From positions 2,418,001 to 2,482,000 of the forward strand of contig NZ_QGEH01000001.1 in assembly GCF_003258515.1 (NCBI RefSeq): a DNA stretch of 64,000 nt, read 5' to 3'. Below, piece after piece: positions 1 through 8,648 of this stretch. The DNA comes from Marinobacter bohaiensis. Its GTDB lineage: Bacteria > Pseudomonadota > Gammaproteobacteria > Pseudomonadales > Oleiphilaceae. Position 1 is the first letter of the stretch. Each line of letters begins with the position of its first letter. Both the position numbers and the translations under genes were made by a program. Below the pieces are notes generated by a model. That model ran no database searches, was not told the DNA's origin, and saw only the letters and a list, made by a program, of their open reading frames with translations.

Positions 1-90
1 GTAACACAACGGCCCATCGAGCCCAGTTCCAACCGGGCCCAATCGGGTCGCTGGTGTGAATGGCCCGGGTGTCCGTTACCGGGCGGCCCG

Positions 91-1467
91 TCAGATGCGG
101 CGCGCGCGGAAGGACCGTCCTTTCATTTTACCTGAAGAAAGCTTTTCAAGCGCCTGTTTTGAATGGGATCGTTCGACGGCCACGCAAGCGCTGTTGTCCA
201 TCACGTTGATCTTGCCCACGGACTTGCCGGGGACACCGGACTCACCGGTCAGGGCACCGAGAATATCGCCCGGGCGAACCTTCTGCTTTTTGCCACCGTC
301 AATCTGCAGGGTGACCATCGGCGGCTTGTAGGACGTCTGATGGCGCTGGTTGCCGGCCGGCAGCGACGATTCCCTGATCGTCTGCCCGGTGCGCTCTGCC
401 AGCGCCTCGACCTTGTGACGCTCTTTCTCGGAGAAAAAGGTAAAGGCCCGGCCGCGATTGCCGGCGCGACCGGTGCGGCCAACCCGGTGTATGTGCACGT
501 CCAGGTCGCGCGCCACGTGGTAGTTGAACACCGCGTCGAGGTTGTCGATGTCCAGCCCCCGGGCCGCCACGTCCGTGGCCACCAGCACGGTGGCGCTGCG
601 GTTGGCGAAGCGGATCAGCATCAGGTCACGGGCTTTCTGCTCAAGATCCCCGTGCAGGGCCAGTGCGGTGAAACCGTAGCTGCGCAGGGCGTCCGCCACG
701 GCGTCGGTCTCGCGCTTTGTGTTGCAGAAGACGATGGCCGAATCGGGACGATGCTTCATCAACAACAGGCGCAGCCCTTCCAGACGCTGGTCATCGTCTT
801 TTACCGGGAAGAACGCCTGATCGATCGAGCCCTGACTGTGAGACGCTTCGATCTCGACGCGCTCGGGTTGCCGCATGATGCGGCCGGCAATCGCCTCGAT
901 GGCCTCCGGATAGGTGGCGCTGAACAGCAGGGTCTGACGATCCTGGGGGACTTCGGCAACGATCGCGTCGAGCTGTTCCTGGAAGCCCATGTCGAGCATC
1001 CGGTCGGCCTCGTCCAGAACCAGCGTGCTGACGCGATCGAGCTTCAGGGTGCCTTTGCGCAGGTGATCCGAAATGCGCCCCGGCGTGCCCACCACGATGT
1101 GCGCGCCATGTTCCAGCGAGCCGATCTGGGGCCCGATGGGCATGCCGCCGCACAGGGTGAGGATCTTGACGTTGTGGACGGCCCGGGCCAGTTTGCGAAG
1201 CTCGCCCGCCACCTGGTCCGCCAGCTCGCGGGTGGGACACAGGATCAGCGTCTGCACGCAGAATCGCTCGACACGAAGCTTTTGCAACACGCCCAGCCCG
1301 AACGCGGCCGTCTTGCCGGAGCCGGTCCGCGCCTGGGCTATCAGGTCACGGCCGGCCAGGATACGGGGCAGGCTCGCCGCCTGGATCTCGGTCATGGCGT
1401 TGTAGCCGAGCGAGTCCAGGTTGCGCAGCAGCTCCGGGCGCAGGTCGAGTTCGTTAAAGTCAGGCAT
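91..1467 (-). CDS. dbpA: ATP-dependent RNA helicase DbpA
   Basis: DEAD-box RNA helicase of 458 residues that acts in 50S ribosome assembly; the family binds hairpin 92 of 23S rRNA. The Walker A motif ARTGSGKT is at residues 46-53, DEAD at 152-155 and SAT at 183-185. HRVGRTGR of motif VI follows in the second RecA domain. The last ~75 residues form the basic DbpA RNA-binding domain, which separates DbpA from RhlE/SrmB-like helicases. The ATG at 1467 is preferred over an in-frame TTG two codons upstream. It lies 55 bases downstream of the YrhK-domain gene on the same strand. Family assignment is firm. Confidence 0.95.
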   Translation of the reverse strand: MPDFNELDLRPELLRNLDSLGYNAMTEIQAASLPRILAGRDLIAQARTGSGKTAAFGLGVLQKLRVERFCVQTLILCPTRELADQVAGELRKLARAVHNVKILTLCGGMPIGPQIGSLEHGAHIVVGTPGRISDHLRKGTLKLDRVSTLVLDEADRMLDMGFQEQLDAIVAEVPQDRQTLLFSATYPEAIEAIAGRIMRQPERVEIEASHSQGSIDQAFFPVKDDDQRLEGLRLLLMKHRPDSAIVFCNTKRETDAVADALRSYGFTALALHGDLEQKARDLMLIRFANRSATVLVATDVAARGLDIDNLDAVFNYHVARDLDVHIHRVGRTGRAGNRGRAFTFFSEKERHKVEALAERTGQTIRESSLPAGNQRHQTSYKPPMVTLQIDGGKKQKVRPGDILGALTGESGVPGKSVGKINVMDNSACVAVERSHSKQALEKLSSGKMKGRSFRARRI

Positions 1468-1522
1468 TGGCAATTCTGTCCGTTCGGGAAAAAGTGGCGG
1501 CCATTCTACCTCAGCCAGGCCC

Positions 1523-1792
1523 CTACCAGTGAATCGGTCCTTTCCGCAGGTTTCTCACGTAGCGCTTGTTCAGGGTGCGCAGGATCGGCGCGAACAGGAA
1601 GAACACGCTGCCGATAATGAAGAACCAGGTGGCCACCGTCTGCCAGGACTCCCACAGGAACAGGACACTGCCGACCAGGAACAGGATTGCCGAGACATAG
1701 TCGTTGGCAATGTGCAGCCACTCATAGCGTTCGTGGATGCGTTTTTCGGCTTCCAGCAGTTCCTGGTCCAGGCGATGAGCGGACTTATTCAT
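1523..1792 (-). CDS. YrhK-domain small membrane protein
   Basis: Protein of 89 residues. An N-terminal charged helix (residues ~1-25) is followed by two hydrophobic segments at roughly 28-48 and 52-70, joined by a short turn, then a basic tail. The pattern YEWLHIANDYVSAILFLVGS matches the YrhK-like family, whose function is unknown. The ATG at 1792 has a good AAGGAG eight bases upstream. The same frame stays open farther upstream but lacks a start with a ribosome site. It sits between the fmdAB terminator and dbpA, so it is probably outside the amide operon. Confidence 0.75.
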   Translation of the reverse strand: MNKSAHRLDQELLEAEKRIHERYEWLHIANDYVSAILFLVGSVLFLWESWQTVATWFFIIGSVFFLFAPILRTLNKRYVRNLRKGPIHW

Positions 1793-1902
1793 GCGGCGGG
1801 CTCCTTGCAGCTTCAGAGGGTTGACGTCAGTCGGTCCCCTAACGGTGCCCGGCCAGGGCGGGATGGGCAAGCCGGAGTCGGCGTCTGCGGATGATGCGGG
1901 AA

Positions 1903-1928
1903 AAGACACCCGGGCCAGGCGGCCCGGG
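1903..1928 (-). terminator. Probable terminator of fmdA-fmdB
   Basis: Just past the fmdB stop on the minus strand is a perfect 8-bp stem (CCCGGGCC / GGCCCGGG, arms 1909-1916 and 1921-1928) with a four-base loop. In the transcript it is followed by TGTCTTTT. The U-run is imperfect, so termination may be partial. Confidence 0.6.
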
Positions 1929-1937
1929 CCGATGCCC

Positions 1938-2306
1938 CTAGTGACTGATCATCCAGGGGCGCATGGAGGGAAACATCTTCTTGCCGTCGGCGGTGTAGAA
2001 CAGCTTCGAATGACGCCGTTCCGTGTGGTCACAGCCGCAGCCCCTACGGGCGGCATGGCGGGCGCGGTCGTCCGCCTCGGCGCGGGAGTCCGCTGTCGAG
2101 AGGACTGGCTCATGGCGCGCCTTCTCGTTGCGGGCTTCGGCATCCTGCCGATCCCGGTCCAGGCCCCGCAGCTCCGGCGGCAACACGATCACCCGGGCCG
2201 ACATCACGCCGCAGGTGGGGCAGGCCGCCGGCTTGGCGGCATCGTCCATGCGGGCCAACTGATAGAAATGGCCGTGCTCCCGGCATTTGTAATCGTAAAC
2301 AGGCAT
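1938..2306 (-). CDS. fmdB: FmdB-family zinc-ribbon protein
   Basis: Protein of 122 residues with an N-terminal FmdB zinc ribbon: C8, H11, and the C29-P-T-C32 knuckle. A charged helical linker follows, then a second cysteine/histidine patch (GCGCDHTERRH) in the C-terminal third. In Methylophilus methylotrophus FmdB is encoded beside formamidase and is thought to regulate it; biochemical function is otherwise unknown. The start lies three bases after the fmdA stop, and its AAGGAGT ribosome site overlaps that stop codon, so the two genes are translationally coupled. Confidence 0.85.
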   Translation of the reverse strand: MPVYDYKCREHGHFYQLARMDDAAKPAACPTCGVMSARVIVLPPELRGLDRDRQDAEARNEKARHEPVLSTADSRAEADDRARHAARRGCGCDHTERRHSKLFYTADGKKMFPSMRPWMISH

Positions 2307-2309
2307 GGC

Positions 2310-3542
2310 TTACTCCTTGTCCGGTGACAGCGGAACGTCCATGCCGCCACTGACTTTCTTGCTCGGACCGTCGGCGGACGGGTTGATGTCGAAGTCGAAG
2401 ATGCCCGTCGGCAGCCAGAGCGTGGCGCAGGCGTTGGGCACGTCCACCACCCCGCTGATGTGCCCTTCCACCGGCGCACAACCCAGCAACGCGTAGCCCT
2501 GGGCCGGGGTGTAACCGAACTTGGTCAGGTATTCGATGGCGTTCAGGCAGGCCTGGCGATAGGCGATGTGCACGTCCAGGTAATGCTGCTTGCCCTGCTC
2601 GTCCACCGAGATGCCCTCGAAGATGACGTAATCGTCGTACTTGGGCTTGATCGGGCTGGGCTTGAAGATCGGGTTCTTGACGCCGTACTTGGCCATGCCG
2701 TCCTTGACCACGTTGACCCGCAGATGAATCCAGCCGGCCATCTCGATGGCACCGCAGAAGGTGATTTCACCATCACCCTGGCTGAAGTGAAGGTCGCCCA
2801 CGGACAGACCACCGCCTTTCACGTAAACCGGGAAGTACACCTTGGAGCCGCGGGACAGGTCCTTGATGTCGCAGTTGCCGCCATGTTCCCGGGGCGGCAC
2901 GGTGCGCGCCCCTTCCGCCGCCGCCACGGCTTTGGCGTCGCCCGTCAGTTTGCCCATGTGGGCGGTTTCGGCGAACGGCAGATTGGCCAGGCCCGGCACG
3001 CGATCCGGCTCGGTGTCGTAGAGTTCTTTCTCGCGCCGGTTCCACTCGTCGAGCATCTCTTTCGACGGCAGGCAGCCGATCAGCCCCGGGTGGATCATGC
3101 CGGCGAATTCCACGTTCGGAATGTGACGGGACTTGGTGAACATACCATTGAAGTCCCAGATGGATTTTTGCGCTTCCGGGAAATGCTCGGTCAGGAAGCC
3201 ACCCCCGTTCTGCTTCGAGAAGAACCCGTTAAAACCCCACTGGCTGTCATCGAAAGCGCCGATGTCCAGGATGTCCACTTCCAGCAGATCACCGGGTTCT
3301 GCGCCTTCGACGCCCACCGGGCCGGACAGGAAATGCACCTGGGTCAGGTCCACGTCGCGCACGTCGTCGGCGCTGTCGTTGTTCTGGATCTGGCCGCCGG
3401 TCCAGTCATGACACTCGATGATGAAATCGTCACCGGGCTTGACCGTCGCCGCCATGGGAATATCCGGGTGCCAGCGGTTATGAACTTTCTCGTTTTCGTA
3501 GGCGGATTTATTCAGGTCGATCTTGATAATGGTTTCGGCCAT
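2310..3542 (-). CDS. fmdA: Formamidase (acetamidase/formamidase family)
   Basis: Protein of 410 residues of the FmdA_AmdA family, which hydrolyses formamide and other short amides to ammonia and the acid in the cytoplasm. Length and conserved blocks (HNRWHPDIP, GDDFIIECHDWTGGQ, VHFLSGPVGVEGAEPGD, HPGLIGCLPSK, GCAPVEGHISGVVDVPNA) agree with the Methylophilus enzyme throughout. The ATG at 3542 is chosen because GAGGAG lies just upstream; the frame runs seven codons farther. It is the first gene of an fmdA-fmdB unit. Its own promoter carries the same 16-base element as the importer operon. Substrate preference among short amides cannot be read from sequence. Confidence 0.95.
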   Translation of the reverse strand: MAETIIKIDLNKSAYENEKVHNRWHPDIPMAATVKPGDDFIIECHDWTGGQIQNNDSADDVRDVDLTQVHFLSGPVGVEGAEPGDLLEVDILDIGAFDDSQWGFNGFFSKQNGGGFLTEHFPEAQKSIWDFNGMFTKSRHIPNVEFAGMIHPGLIGCLPSKEMLDEWNRREKELYDTEPDRVPGLANLPFAETAHMGKLTGDAKAVAAAEGARTVPPREHGGNCDIKDLSRGSKVYFPVYVKGGGLSVGDLHFSQGDGEITFCGAIEMAGWIHLRVNVVKDGMAKYGVKNPIFKPSPIKPKYDDYVIFEGISVDEQGKQHYLDVHIAYRQACLNAIEYLTKFGYTPAQGYALLGCAPVEGHISGVVDVPNACATLWLPTGIFDFDINPSADGPSKKVSGGMDVPLSPDKE

Positions 3543-3616
3543 CGTGGACGCTCCTCGAATCACGGCGTAAACAGTTGTTGGTGTGGCTCGCAGGCCCGGC
3601 CTGCCAGGTCCTGTTC

Positions 3617-3681
3617 ACTATCCGCTATCCCCACAACGCCCACTATTGGGAAAACGCCCCCCGTCCCTACGTCATTTGACG
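3617..3681 (-). promoter_or_regulatory. fmdA promoter with candidate response-regulator operator
   Basis: On the minus strand the element CGTCAAATGACGTAGG (3681-3666) contains the inverted repeat CGTCA-N2-TGACG. Exactly 43 bases later comes a candidate -10, GATAGT (3622-3617), with no recognisable -35. The urtA promoter has the same element and spacing, and the intervening bases are also partly alike (GGGG, four to five T-rich bases, AAT, GGGC). This places the operator near -65. Binding by the adjacent LuxR-type regulator is inference. Confidence 0.6.
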
Positions 3682-3727
3682 TATTGAGTCCGGGACATGA
3701 CACAGAGGCACCCTTTTCTATCGCCCA

Positions 3728-3758
3728 TAAAAAAAGCCGCCCAACCAGGAGGGCGGCT
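3728..3758 (-). terminator. Rho-independent terminator of the urtA-amiB operon
   Basis: Downstream of amiB on the minus strand is a stem AGCCGCCC / GGGCGGCT (arms 3735-3742 and 3751-3758), followed in the transcript by seven U residues. It separates urtABCDE-amiEB from the independently promoted fmdAB. Confidence 0.9.
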
Positions 3759-3792
3759 TGCGGGAAACACGGCCGGTCTGACTCAACGGGAA

Positions 3793-4851
3793 TCAGGCCG
3801 GCCCTCCCGGAACCGGGTCGGGCTCAACGCAAACGGCGCCGCCCCGCAGATAACCTCGAAACGCCCCGATCTCGGGATACGCCAGCAGCGCTTCCGCCAG
3901 CGGCGGCTCCAGCGTCGAACGCAGGCGCCGCAGGATATCCCGGGCGCCGAAGCGGTTGTCGTAGCGTCCACAAAGGTATTCCCGCAGGGCGTTGGTCAAC
4001 TCGATGGACGCGCCCCGCTTCGCCAGCCGCTGGTTGAGGCGGGCCAGCTGGATGCTGAGCAGATCGTCGAGCCGGTCGATGCCTAACCGGTTGTAGGTGT
4101 GGATGCCGTCAATCCGGTTGATGAACTCGGGATCAAAGGTGTTCAGCAGGGCCGCTTCCAGCACCTCGGCCTCACGTCGGGGGATCAGGCCCAGCCAGCG
4201 GCGCCAGCCACGCCGGAACGTGTCCCGGTAGCGGGCGGCCTCCGTTGCCCCAACGTTGGAGGTCATGAAGATCAGGCTGTTGCGGAAATCGATCTCGCGC
4301 TGGCCTGACGGGAACACCATCCGACCGCTGTCCAGGATATTCAGGAGCGTACGGACCACTTCCGGGCTCGCCTTTTCCACCTCGTCGAACAGCACGATGC
4401 CGGGTTTGCTGAAGCTGCCCTGAATGGCTTCGGTGTCGAACAGGGTGTGGCCTTCCTTGCTGCCGACATAGCCGGGCGGTGCCCCCGTCAACGCGGCCGC
4501 GTAATGCTCCTGGGCCAGCGTATTCATATCGATCCGGCACAGAGCATCACGTTTGCCGTGAATGGCCTCCGCCAACAGACGCGCGGTTTCGGTCTTACCC
4601 ACGCCGGTGGGCCCCATCAGCATATGGACCGCCAGCGGCCTGTCCTCCGGGCCGATGTCCGCCTTCACACGGATCAGCATCGCCGTCAGGGCCTGGAGGG
4701 TTTCGTCCTGGCCGACGATGCGCTCCCTCAGACGGTCGCTGACGGCGTCCGGATCGAACACGAACCGGGACATCCGCTGGGCACGGCCTGCGTAATCCCG
4801 GCGTGCCGCCTGCTCGCGATTGGCTTTAATCTTCTCGTTGATGAACGGCAC
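3793..4851 (-). CDS. amiB: AmiB-like AAA+ ATPase (ClpA/ClpB D2-type)
   Basis: Protein of 352 residues with a single AAA+ module like the second ATPase ring of ClpB. Walker A GPTGVGKT is at residues 80-87, an aromatic pore loop GYVG at 127-130 and Walker B LFDEVEK at 154-160. The SNVG sensor-1 region follows, then an NRFGARDI sensor-2 block near residue 305. No N-terminal or M domain and no ClpP-binding loop were recognised. In Pseudomonas aeruginosa amiB follows amiE in amiEBCRS and encodes such a protein. Its job is not established; a chaperone or remodelling role is plausible. It begins 12 bases after amiE and ends just before a terminator. Confidence 0.85.
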   Translation of the reverse strand: MPFINEKIKANREQAARRDYAGRAQRMSRFVFDPDAVSDRLRERIVGQDETLQALTAMLIRVKADIGPEDRPLAVHMLMGPTGVGKTETARLLAEAIHGKRDALCRIDMNTLAQEHYAAALTGAPPGYVGSKEGHTLFDTEAIQGSFSKPGIVLFDEVEKASPEVVRTLLNILDSGRMVFPSGQREIDFRNSLIFMTSNVGATEAARYRDTFRRGWRRWLGLIPRREAEVLEAALLNTFDPEFINRIDGIHTYNRLGIDRLDDLLSIQLARLNQRLAKRGASIELTNALREYLCGRYDNRFGARDILRRLRSTLEPPLAEALLAYPEIGAFRGYLRGGAVCVEPDPVPGGPA

Positions 4852-4863
4852 GCCGGTCCCTCC

Positions 4864-5910
4864 TTACGCGCCTGCGGCCTTCTCCTGGCCATCGTAGGGC
4901 AACTCGCCCACCGGGCACTCAGCCACGCCGACAGTCTTGCGGGTCATCGCCTCGACGTCTTCCTGCGCCTTCTGCGCGTCCATCACCCAGGTGCGGTAGA
5001 ACTCGAACGGGCAATCGGCCACGCCCTTGTCGCCGTCACCGGAGTCGTGCATGCCGGTATAGCCGCGATGCAGCAGCTTGAACAGGTGATTCTGGGACTG
5101 GTCGTTGGCGCGGGCGTCGCGGATCTGGCTAACAGAGAGCTGGGCATACTGCACGCCCATGTCCTCCTCGCCGCATTCGCCGAGGGTGCGGCCGTCGAAG
5201 CCGATGATCGACGAGTGGCCGAAGTAGGAATAGACGCCGTCGAAACCGGACGCGTTGGCCACGGCCACATAGCAGTTGTTGGCCCAGGCCATGCTCTTGG
5301 CCATCATCACCTGCTGGTCCTTGGCCGGGTACATGTAGCCCTGGCACCGGACGATCAACTCGGCACCCTTCATGGCACAGTCCCGCCAGATTTCCGGGTA
5401 GTTACCGTCGTCGCAGATGATCAGGCTGATTTTCATGCCCTTCGGCCCTTCGGTGACGTAGGTGGTGTCGCCGGGATACCAGCCTTCGATCGGGCACCAG
5501 GGAATGCACTTGCGGTACTTCTGGACAATCTCACCGTCGTTGTTGATCAAAACGAGGGTGTTGTAAGGCGCCTTTTTCGGGTGTTCTTCATGGCGTTCAC
5601 CCGTCAGCGAAAACACGCCCCAGGTATTGGCTTCCCGGCAGGCCGCGGCAAAAATCGCCGTCTCGTCGCCCGGTACCGTGGCCGCCGTCTCCATCATCTC
5701 ATCGTGGTCGTACATGATCCCCATGGTGCTGTATTCCGGGAAGACCACCAGATCCATGCCCGGCAGGCCCACCTTCATCCCCTTGATCATGTCGGCGATC
5801 TTGCGGGCGTTGTCGAGGACCTCGTCGCGGGTGTGCAGGCGCGGCATCTTGTAATTGACGACCGCCACGCCGACCGTGTCGTTGCTGCTGGAAATATCAC
5901 CGTGTCGCAT
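4864..5910 (-). CDS. amiE: Aliphatic amidase
   Basis: Nitrilase-superfamily amidase of 348 residues that hydrolyses short aliphatic amides (acetamide, propionamide) to the acid and ammonia. The catalytic triad falls at the classical AmiE positions: E59 in VFPEYST, K134 in KYRKCIPW and C166 in SLIICDDGN. Length and the C-terminal region ([17 protein letters not shown]) match Pseudomonas AmiE. It starts 33 bases after urtE, in the same transcript as the importer, and is followed by amiB. The usual amiC sensor, amiR antiterminator and amiS channel are absent. The importer and two-component pair probably replace them. Confidence 0.97.
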   Translation of the reverse strand: MRHGDISSSNDTVGVAVVNYKMPRLHTRDEVLDNARKIADMIKGMKVGLPGMDLVVFPEYSTMGIMYDHDEMMETAATVPGDETAIFAAACREANTWGVFSLTGERHEEHPKKAPYNTLVLINNDGEIVQKYRKCIPWCPIEGWYPGDTTYVTEGPKGMKISLIICDDGNYPEIWRDCAMKGAELIVRCQGYMYPAKDQQVMMAKSMAWANNCYVAVANASGFDGVYSYFGHSSIIGFDGRTLGECGEEDMGVQYAQLSVSQIRDARANDQSQNHLFKLLHRGYTGMHDSGDGDKGVADCPFEFYRTWVMDAQKAQEDVEAMTRKTVGVAECPVGELPYDGQEKAAGA

Positions 5911-5943
5911 GCTTCTCTCCTATTCGTGTGGGATTGCCGGGGA

Positions 5944-6630
5944 TCACACCGCCAGGTAGCGGGCAATCTGTTGCTCGTCCGCGGTCTTTCCGTCCACCTC
6001 GTGGACGATGGCCCCCTTCTCGATCACCATCACGCGATCCGCCACCGCCATGGCAAAGCTCAACACCTGCTCGGACACCACGATGCTTAGCTTGCGGATT
6101 TCCTTGATCTCGTTGAGGGTCTTGGCCAACTGCTTGATGATGGATGGCTGGATGCCTTCGGTGGGCTCATCGAGCAAAAGCACCTTGGGGTCCGCCGCCA
6201 GGGCGCGCCCGATGGCCAGCTGCTGCTGTTGCCCGCCGGACAGGTTGCCCGCCTTGCGATGCCGCATGTCATGCAGCACCGGGAACAGGTCGTAGATGTC
6301 CGCTGGAATCTTCTTCGCCCCGGTCGCTTCGAGCCCGGTGGCGATGTTTTCTTCCACGGTCAGCGTCGGAAACACCAGCCGGCCCTGGGGCACATAGGCA
6401 ATGCCCCGCTGCACCCGCTGATAAGGCTTGGTGCTGGTCAGGTCCTCGCCGCCGAGGGTGATCTGCCCTTTCGCGGGCAACACCCCGATCAGCGATTTGA
6501 ACAGCGTGGTCTTGCCCATGCCGTTGCGGCCCATGATGGTCAGGGTTTCGTTCTCGCCCACGGTCAGGGACACGCCGTGGATGACTTCACTCATGCCGTA
6601 GCTGACACGTAAATCGTTGGTGCTGAGCAT
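5944..6630 (-). CDS. urtE: ABC importer ATPase, UrtE type
   Basis: ATP-binding subunit of 228 residues, one of two nucleotide-binding proteins of a branched-chain/urea-type (HAAT) importer. Walker A GRNGMGKTT is near residue 34, the signature LSGGQQQQLAIGRAL near 134 and Walker B LLLDEPTEGIQ just after. The IQPSIIKQL stretch is typical of UrtE/LivF. It is the fifth gene of the importer operon, 28 bases after urtD and 33 bases before amiE. Because amidases and not urease are encoded here, the cargo is likely short-chain amides with or without urea, as for FmdDEF of Methylophilus. Confidence 0.93.
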   Translation of the reverse strand: MLSTNDLRVSYGMSEVIHGVSLTVGENETLTIMGRNGMGKTTLFKSLIGVLPAKGQITLGGEDLTSTKPYQRVQRGIAYVPQGRLVFPTLTVEENIATGLEATGAKKIPADIYDLFPVLHDMRHRKAGNLSGGQQQQLAIGRALAADPKVLLLDEPTEGIQPSIIKQLAKTLNEIKEIRKLSIVVSEQVLSFAMAVADRVMVIEKGAIVHEVDGKTADEQQIARYLAV

Positions 6631-6658
6631 ATTGCGATCTCCTGCGCTCGCGGCGCCG

Positions 6659-7399
6659 TCAGTGCCCCAGGTAAACCTCGATCACCCGTTCGTTCTTCTG
6701 GATGTCGTCCATCTTGCCCTCCGCCAGCAATTTGCCCTGGTGCAGCACAGTCACCTTGTGGGCGATGTCCTTGACGAAATCCATGTCGTGCTCAATCACC
6801 AGCACCGACCGGTTCTGGCTGATCTCATTGAGCAATGCCGCCGTGCGCTCCCGCTCAACCACGCTCATCCCCGCCACCGGCTCGTCCAGCATCAGCAGTT
6901 CCGGGTCCTGGATCAGCAGCATGCCAATCTCCAGCCACTGCTTCTGGCCGTGACTGAGCAGGCCGGCGCTCTTGCCCAGGTCGTCCGCCAGGTAGATCTG
7001 CTCGGCGATCTCCCGGACCCGTTTGTTAATGGCGTCTGTACGCCGGAAGAACAGACTGCCGAATACGGTGCGGCCGGAGGGATAGGACAGCTCCAGGTTC
7101 TGGGCGACCGTCAGGTTTTCGTAGATGGACGGGGTCTGGAACTTGCGCCCCACTCCCTTGTGGACGATCTGGTGCTCGGCCATTTTCGTCAGCTCCAGAT
7201 CCTTGAACTTGATGGAGCCGTCCGTGGCCCGGGTCTTACCGCAGATCAGGTCGAGCAGCGTCGTCTTGCCGGCCCCGTTGGGACCGATCACCACCCGCAC
7301 CTCATTGCGCTCGACGTAGAGCGACAGCCCGTCGACGGCCTTGAAGCCGTCGAATGAAACGGTCAGATCCTCGACCGCCAACAGAATCGGTGAACTCAT
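6659..7399 (-). CDS. urtD: ABC importer ATPase, UrtD type
   Basis: Second ATPase of the importer, 246 residues. Walker A GPNGAGKTTLLDL is near residue 38. The signature is the LSHGQKQWLEIGMLL variant usual for UrtD rather than LSGGQ. Walker B is LLMLDEPVAGMS. Its start overlaps the urtC stop by one base (TGATG), indicating coupled translation. With UrtE it would form the heterodimeric motor for the UrtB-UrtC membrane pair. Confidence 0.93.
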   Translation of the reverse strand: MSSPILLAVEDLTVSFDGFKAVDGLSLYVERNEVRVVIGPNGAGKTTLLDLICGKTRATDGSIKFKDLELTKMAEHQIVHKGVGRKFQTPSIYENLTVAQNLELSYPSGRTVFGSLFFRRTDAINKRVREIAEQIYLADDLGKSAGLLSHGQKQWLEIGMLLIQDPELLMLDEPVAGMSVVERERTAALLNEISQNRSVLVIEHDMDFVKDIAHKVTVLHQGKLLAEGKMDDIQKNERVIEVYLGH

Positions 7400-8622
7400 C
7401 AGTGGCTCTCCTGTGCTGAGGCGATGGACACGTCTTCACGGGCTTTGGATTCCGCCGGCTTTGGCGCGCCGGGCTTTATTTCCGGTCCGGAAGCGGCGAT
7501 GGTTTCGCGCTTGAAGGCGCTGGCGAACCAGTTGCGCACGGGCGCGGCGTAATCCGATACCAGACCGGCCAGCCCCCTTGGGAACAGCATGACCACGGCG
7601 ATGAACAGCGCGCCCATCGCCACCACCCACAGCTGCGGGAAGCTTTCGGACAGGGAGCTCTTGGCCAGATTGACCAGGAAGGCGCCGTAAGCCGCACCGA
7701 TCAGGGACAGTCGCCCGCCGACGGCGCAGAAAATCACCATTTCAATCGACGCGACCGTGCCCACGAACGAGGGCGACATGAAGCCCACCTGGAGGGTGAA
7801 GAAAGCACCGCCGATGGCCGACATGACCGCCGCTGCAACAAACACGAAGATCTTGATGTTGGCGACGTCATAACCCGAGAAACGCACCCGGTCTTCCTGG
7901 TCGCGCATGGCGATCAGCAACTGGCCATATCGGCTGTTGAGGATGAACTGGCCCGCCAGCAGGCACAGGATCAGGGCGATACCGCAGGCGAAGAAGAGCA
8001 CGTACTGGGCGAAATCGGTCTGGATGTTCCAGCCCATCAGGGTGCGCAGGTCGGTAATGCCGTTAATGCCGCCGGTATAGCCTTGCTGACCAATTATCAG
8101 GATGGTCATGATCGAGGCGATGGCCTGGGTGATGATGGCGAAGTACACCCCGCCCACCCGGCGTTTGAACATGGCGTAGCCGATCACGAAGGCGAAGAAC
8201 GCCGGCACCAGCACGATCAGCAGCAGCGTCAACGGGAAGCTGCGGAACGGTTCCCAGAACCAGGGCAGCGCCGTGAGCTGGTTCCAGTCCATGAAATCGG
8301 GAATCCCCGGGGTGGACTGGATCGCCGTGTTCTCCGGCGACGACGCCTCCAGCTTGAGGAACATGGCCATGCAGTAGCCGCCCAGCCCGAAGAAGATCCC
8401 CTGCCCCAGGCTGAGAATGCCGCCATAGCCCCAACACAGCACCAGGCCGGCGGCGACGAAGGCGTACGTCAGGTATTTGCCGTACAGGTTGAGGCGAAAG
8501 GTGTCCGCCACCAGCGGCAATACCACCAGGATCAGAACCGCAATGATCAGGATCTGTATCAGTTTTCCGCGGCCGCCGAACTTGTCCATCCAGCTGGCCT
8601 TCATTACAGGTTGCGTACTCAT
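7399..8622 (-). CDS. urtC: ABC importer permease, UrtC type
   Basis: Integral membrane permease of 407 residues (LivM/UrtC family) with about ten hydrophobic helices between residues 18 and 350. The first segment is QILIIAVLILVVLPLVAD. The cytoplasmic loop QEDRVRFSGYDVANIKIF is the expected contact with the ATPases. A charged C-terminal tail of ~40 residues is not hydrophobic. The gene lies 26 bases after urtB and overlaps urtD by one base. Confidence 0.93.
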   Translation of the reverse strand: MSTQPVMKASWMDKFGGRGKLIQILIIAVLILVVLPLVADTFRLNLYGKYLTYAFVAAGLVLCWGYGGILSLGQGIFFGLGGYCMAMFLKLEASSPENTAIQSTPGIPDFMDWNQLTALPWFWEPFRSFPLTLLLIVLVPAFFAFVIGYAMFKRRVGGVYFAIITQAIASIMTILIIGQQGYTGGINGITDLRTLMGWNIQTDFAQYVLFFACGIALILCLLAGQFILNSRYGQLLIAMRDQEDRVRFSGYDVANIKIFVFVAAAVMSAIGGAFFTLQVGFMSPSFVGTVASIEMVIFCAVGGRLSLIGAAYGAFLVNLAKSSLSESFPQLWVVAMGALFIAVVMLFPRGLAGLVSDYAAPVRNWFASAFKRETIAASGPEIKPGAPKPAESKAREDVSIASAQESH

Positions 8623-8648
8623 TGTCGTCTCCTCGTATCAGGCCGCTA

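Noticed and set aside
163-1617. 484-codon open frame on the plus strand
   Set aside because: Antisense to dbpA, which carries all DEAD-box motifs in the correct order.
2460-4037. 525-codon open frame on the plus strand
   Set aside because: Antisense to fmdA and amiB and crosses their terminator and promoter; no domain or ribosome site.
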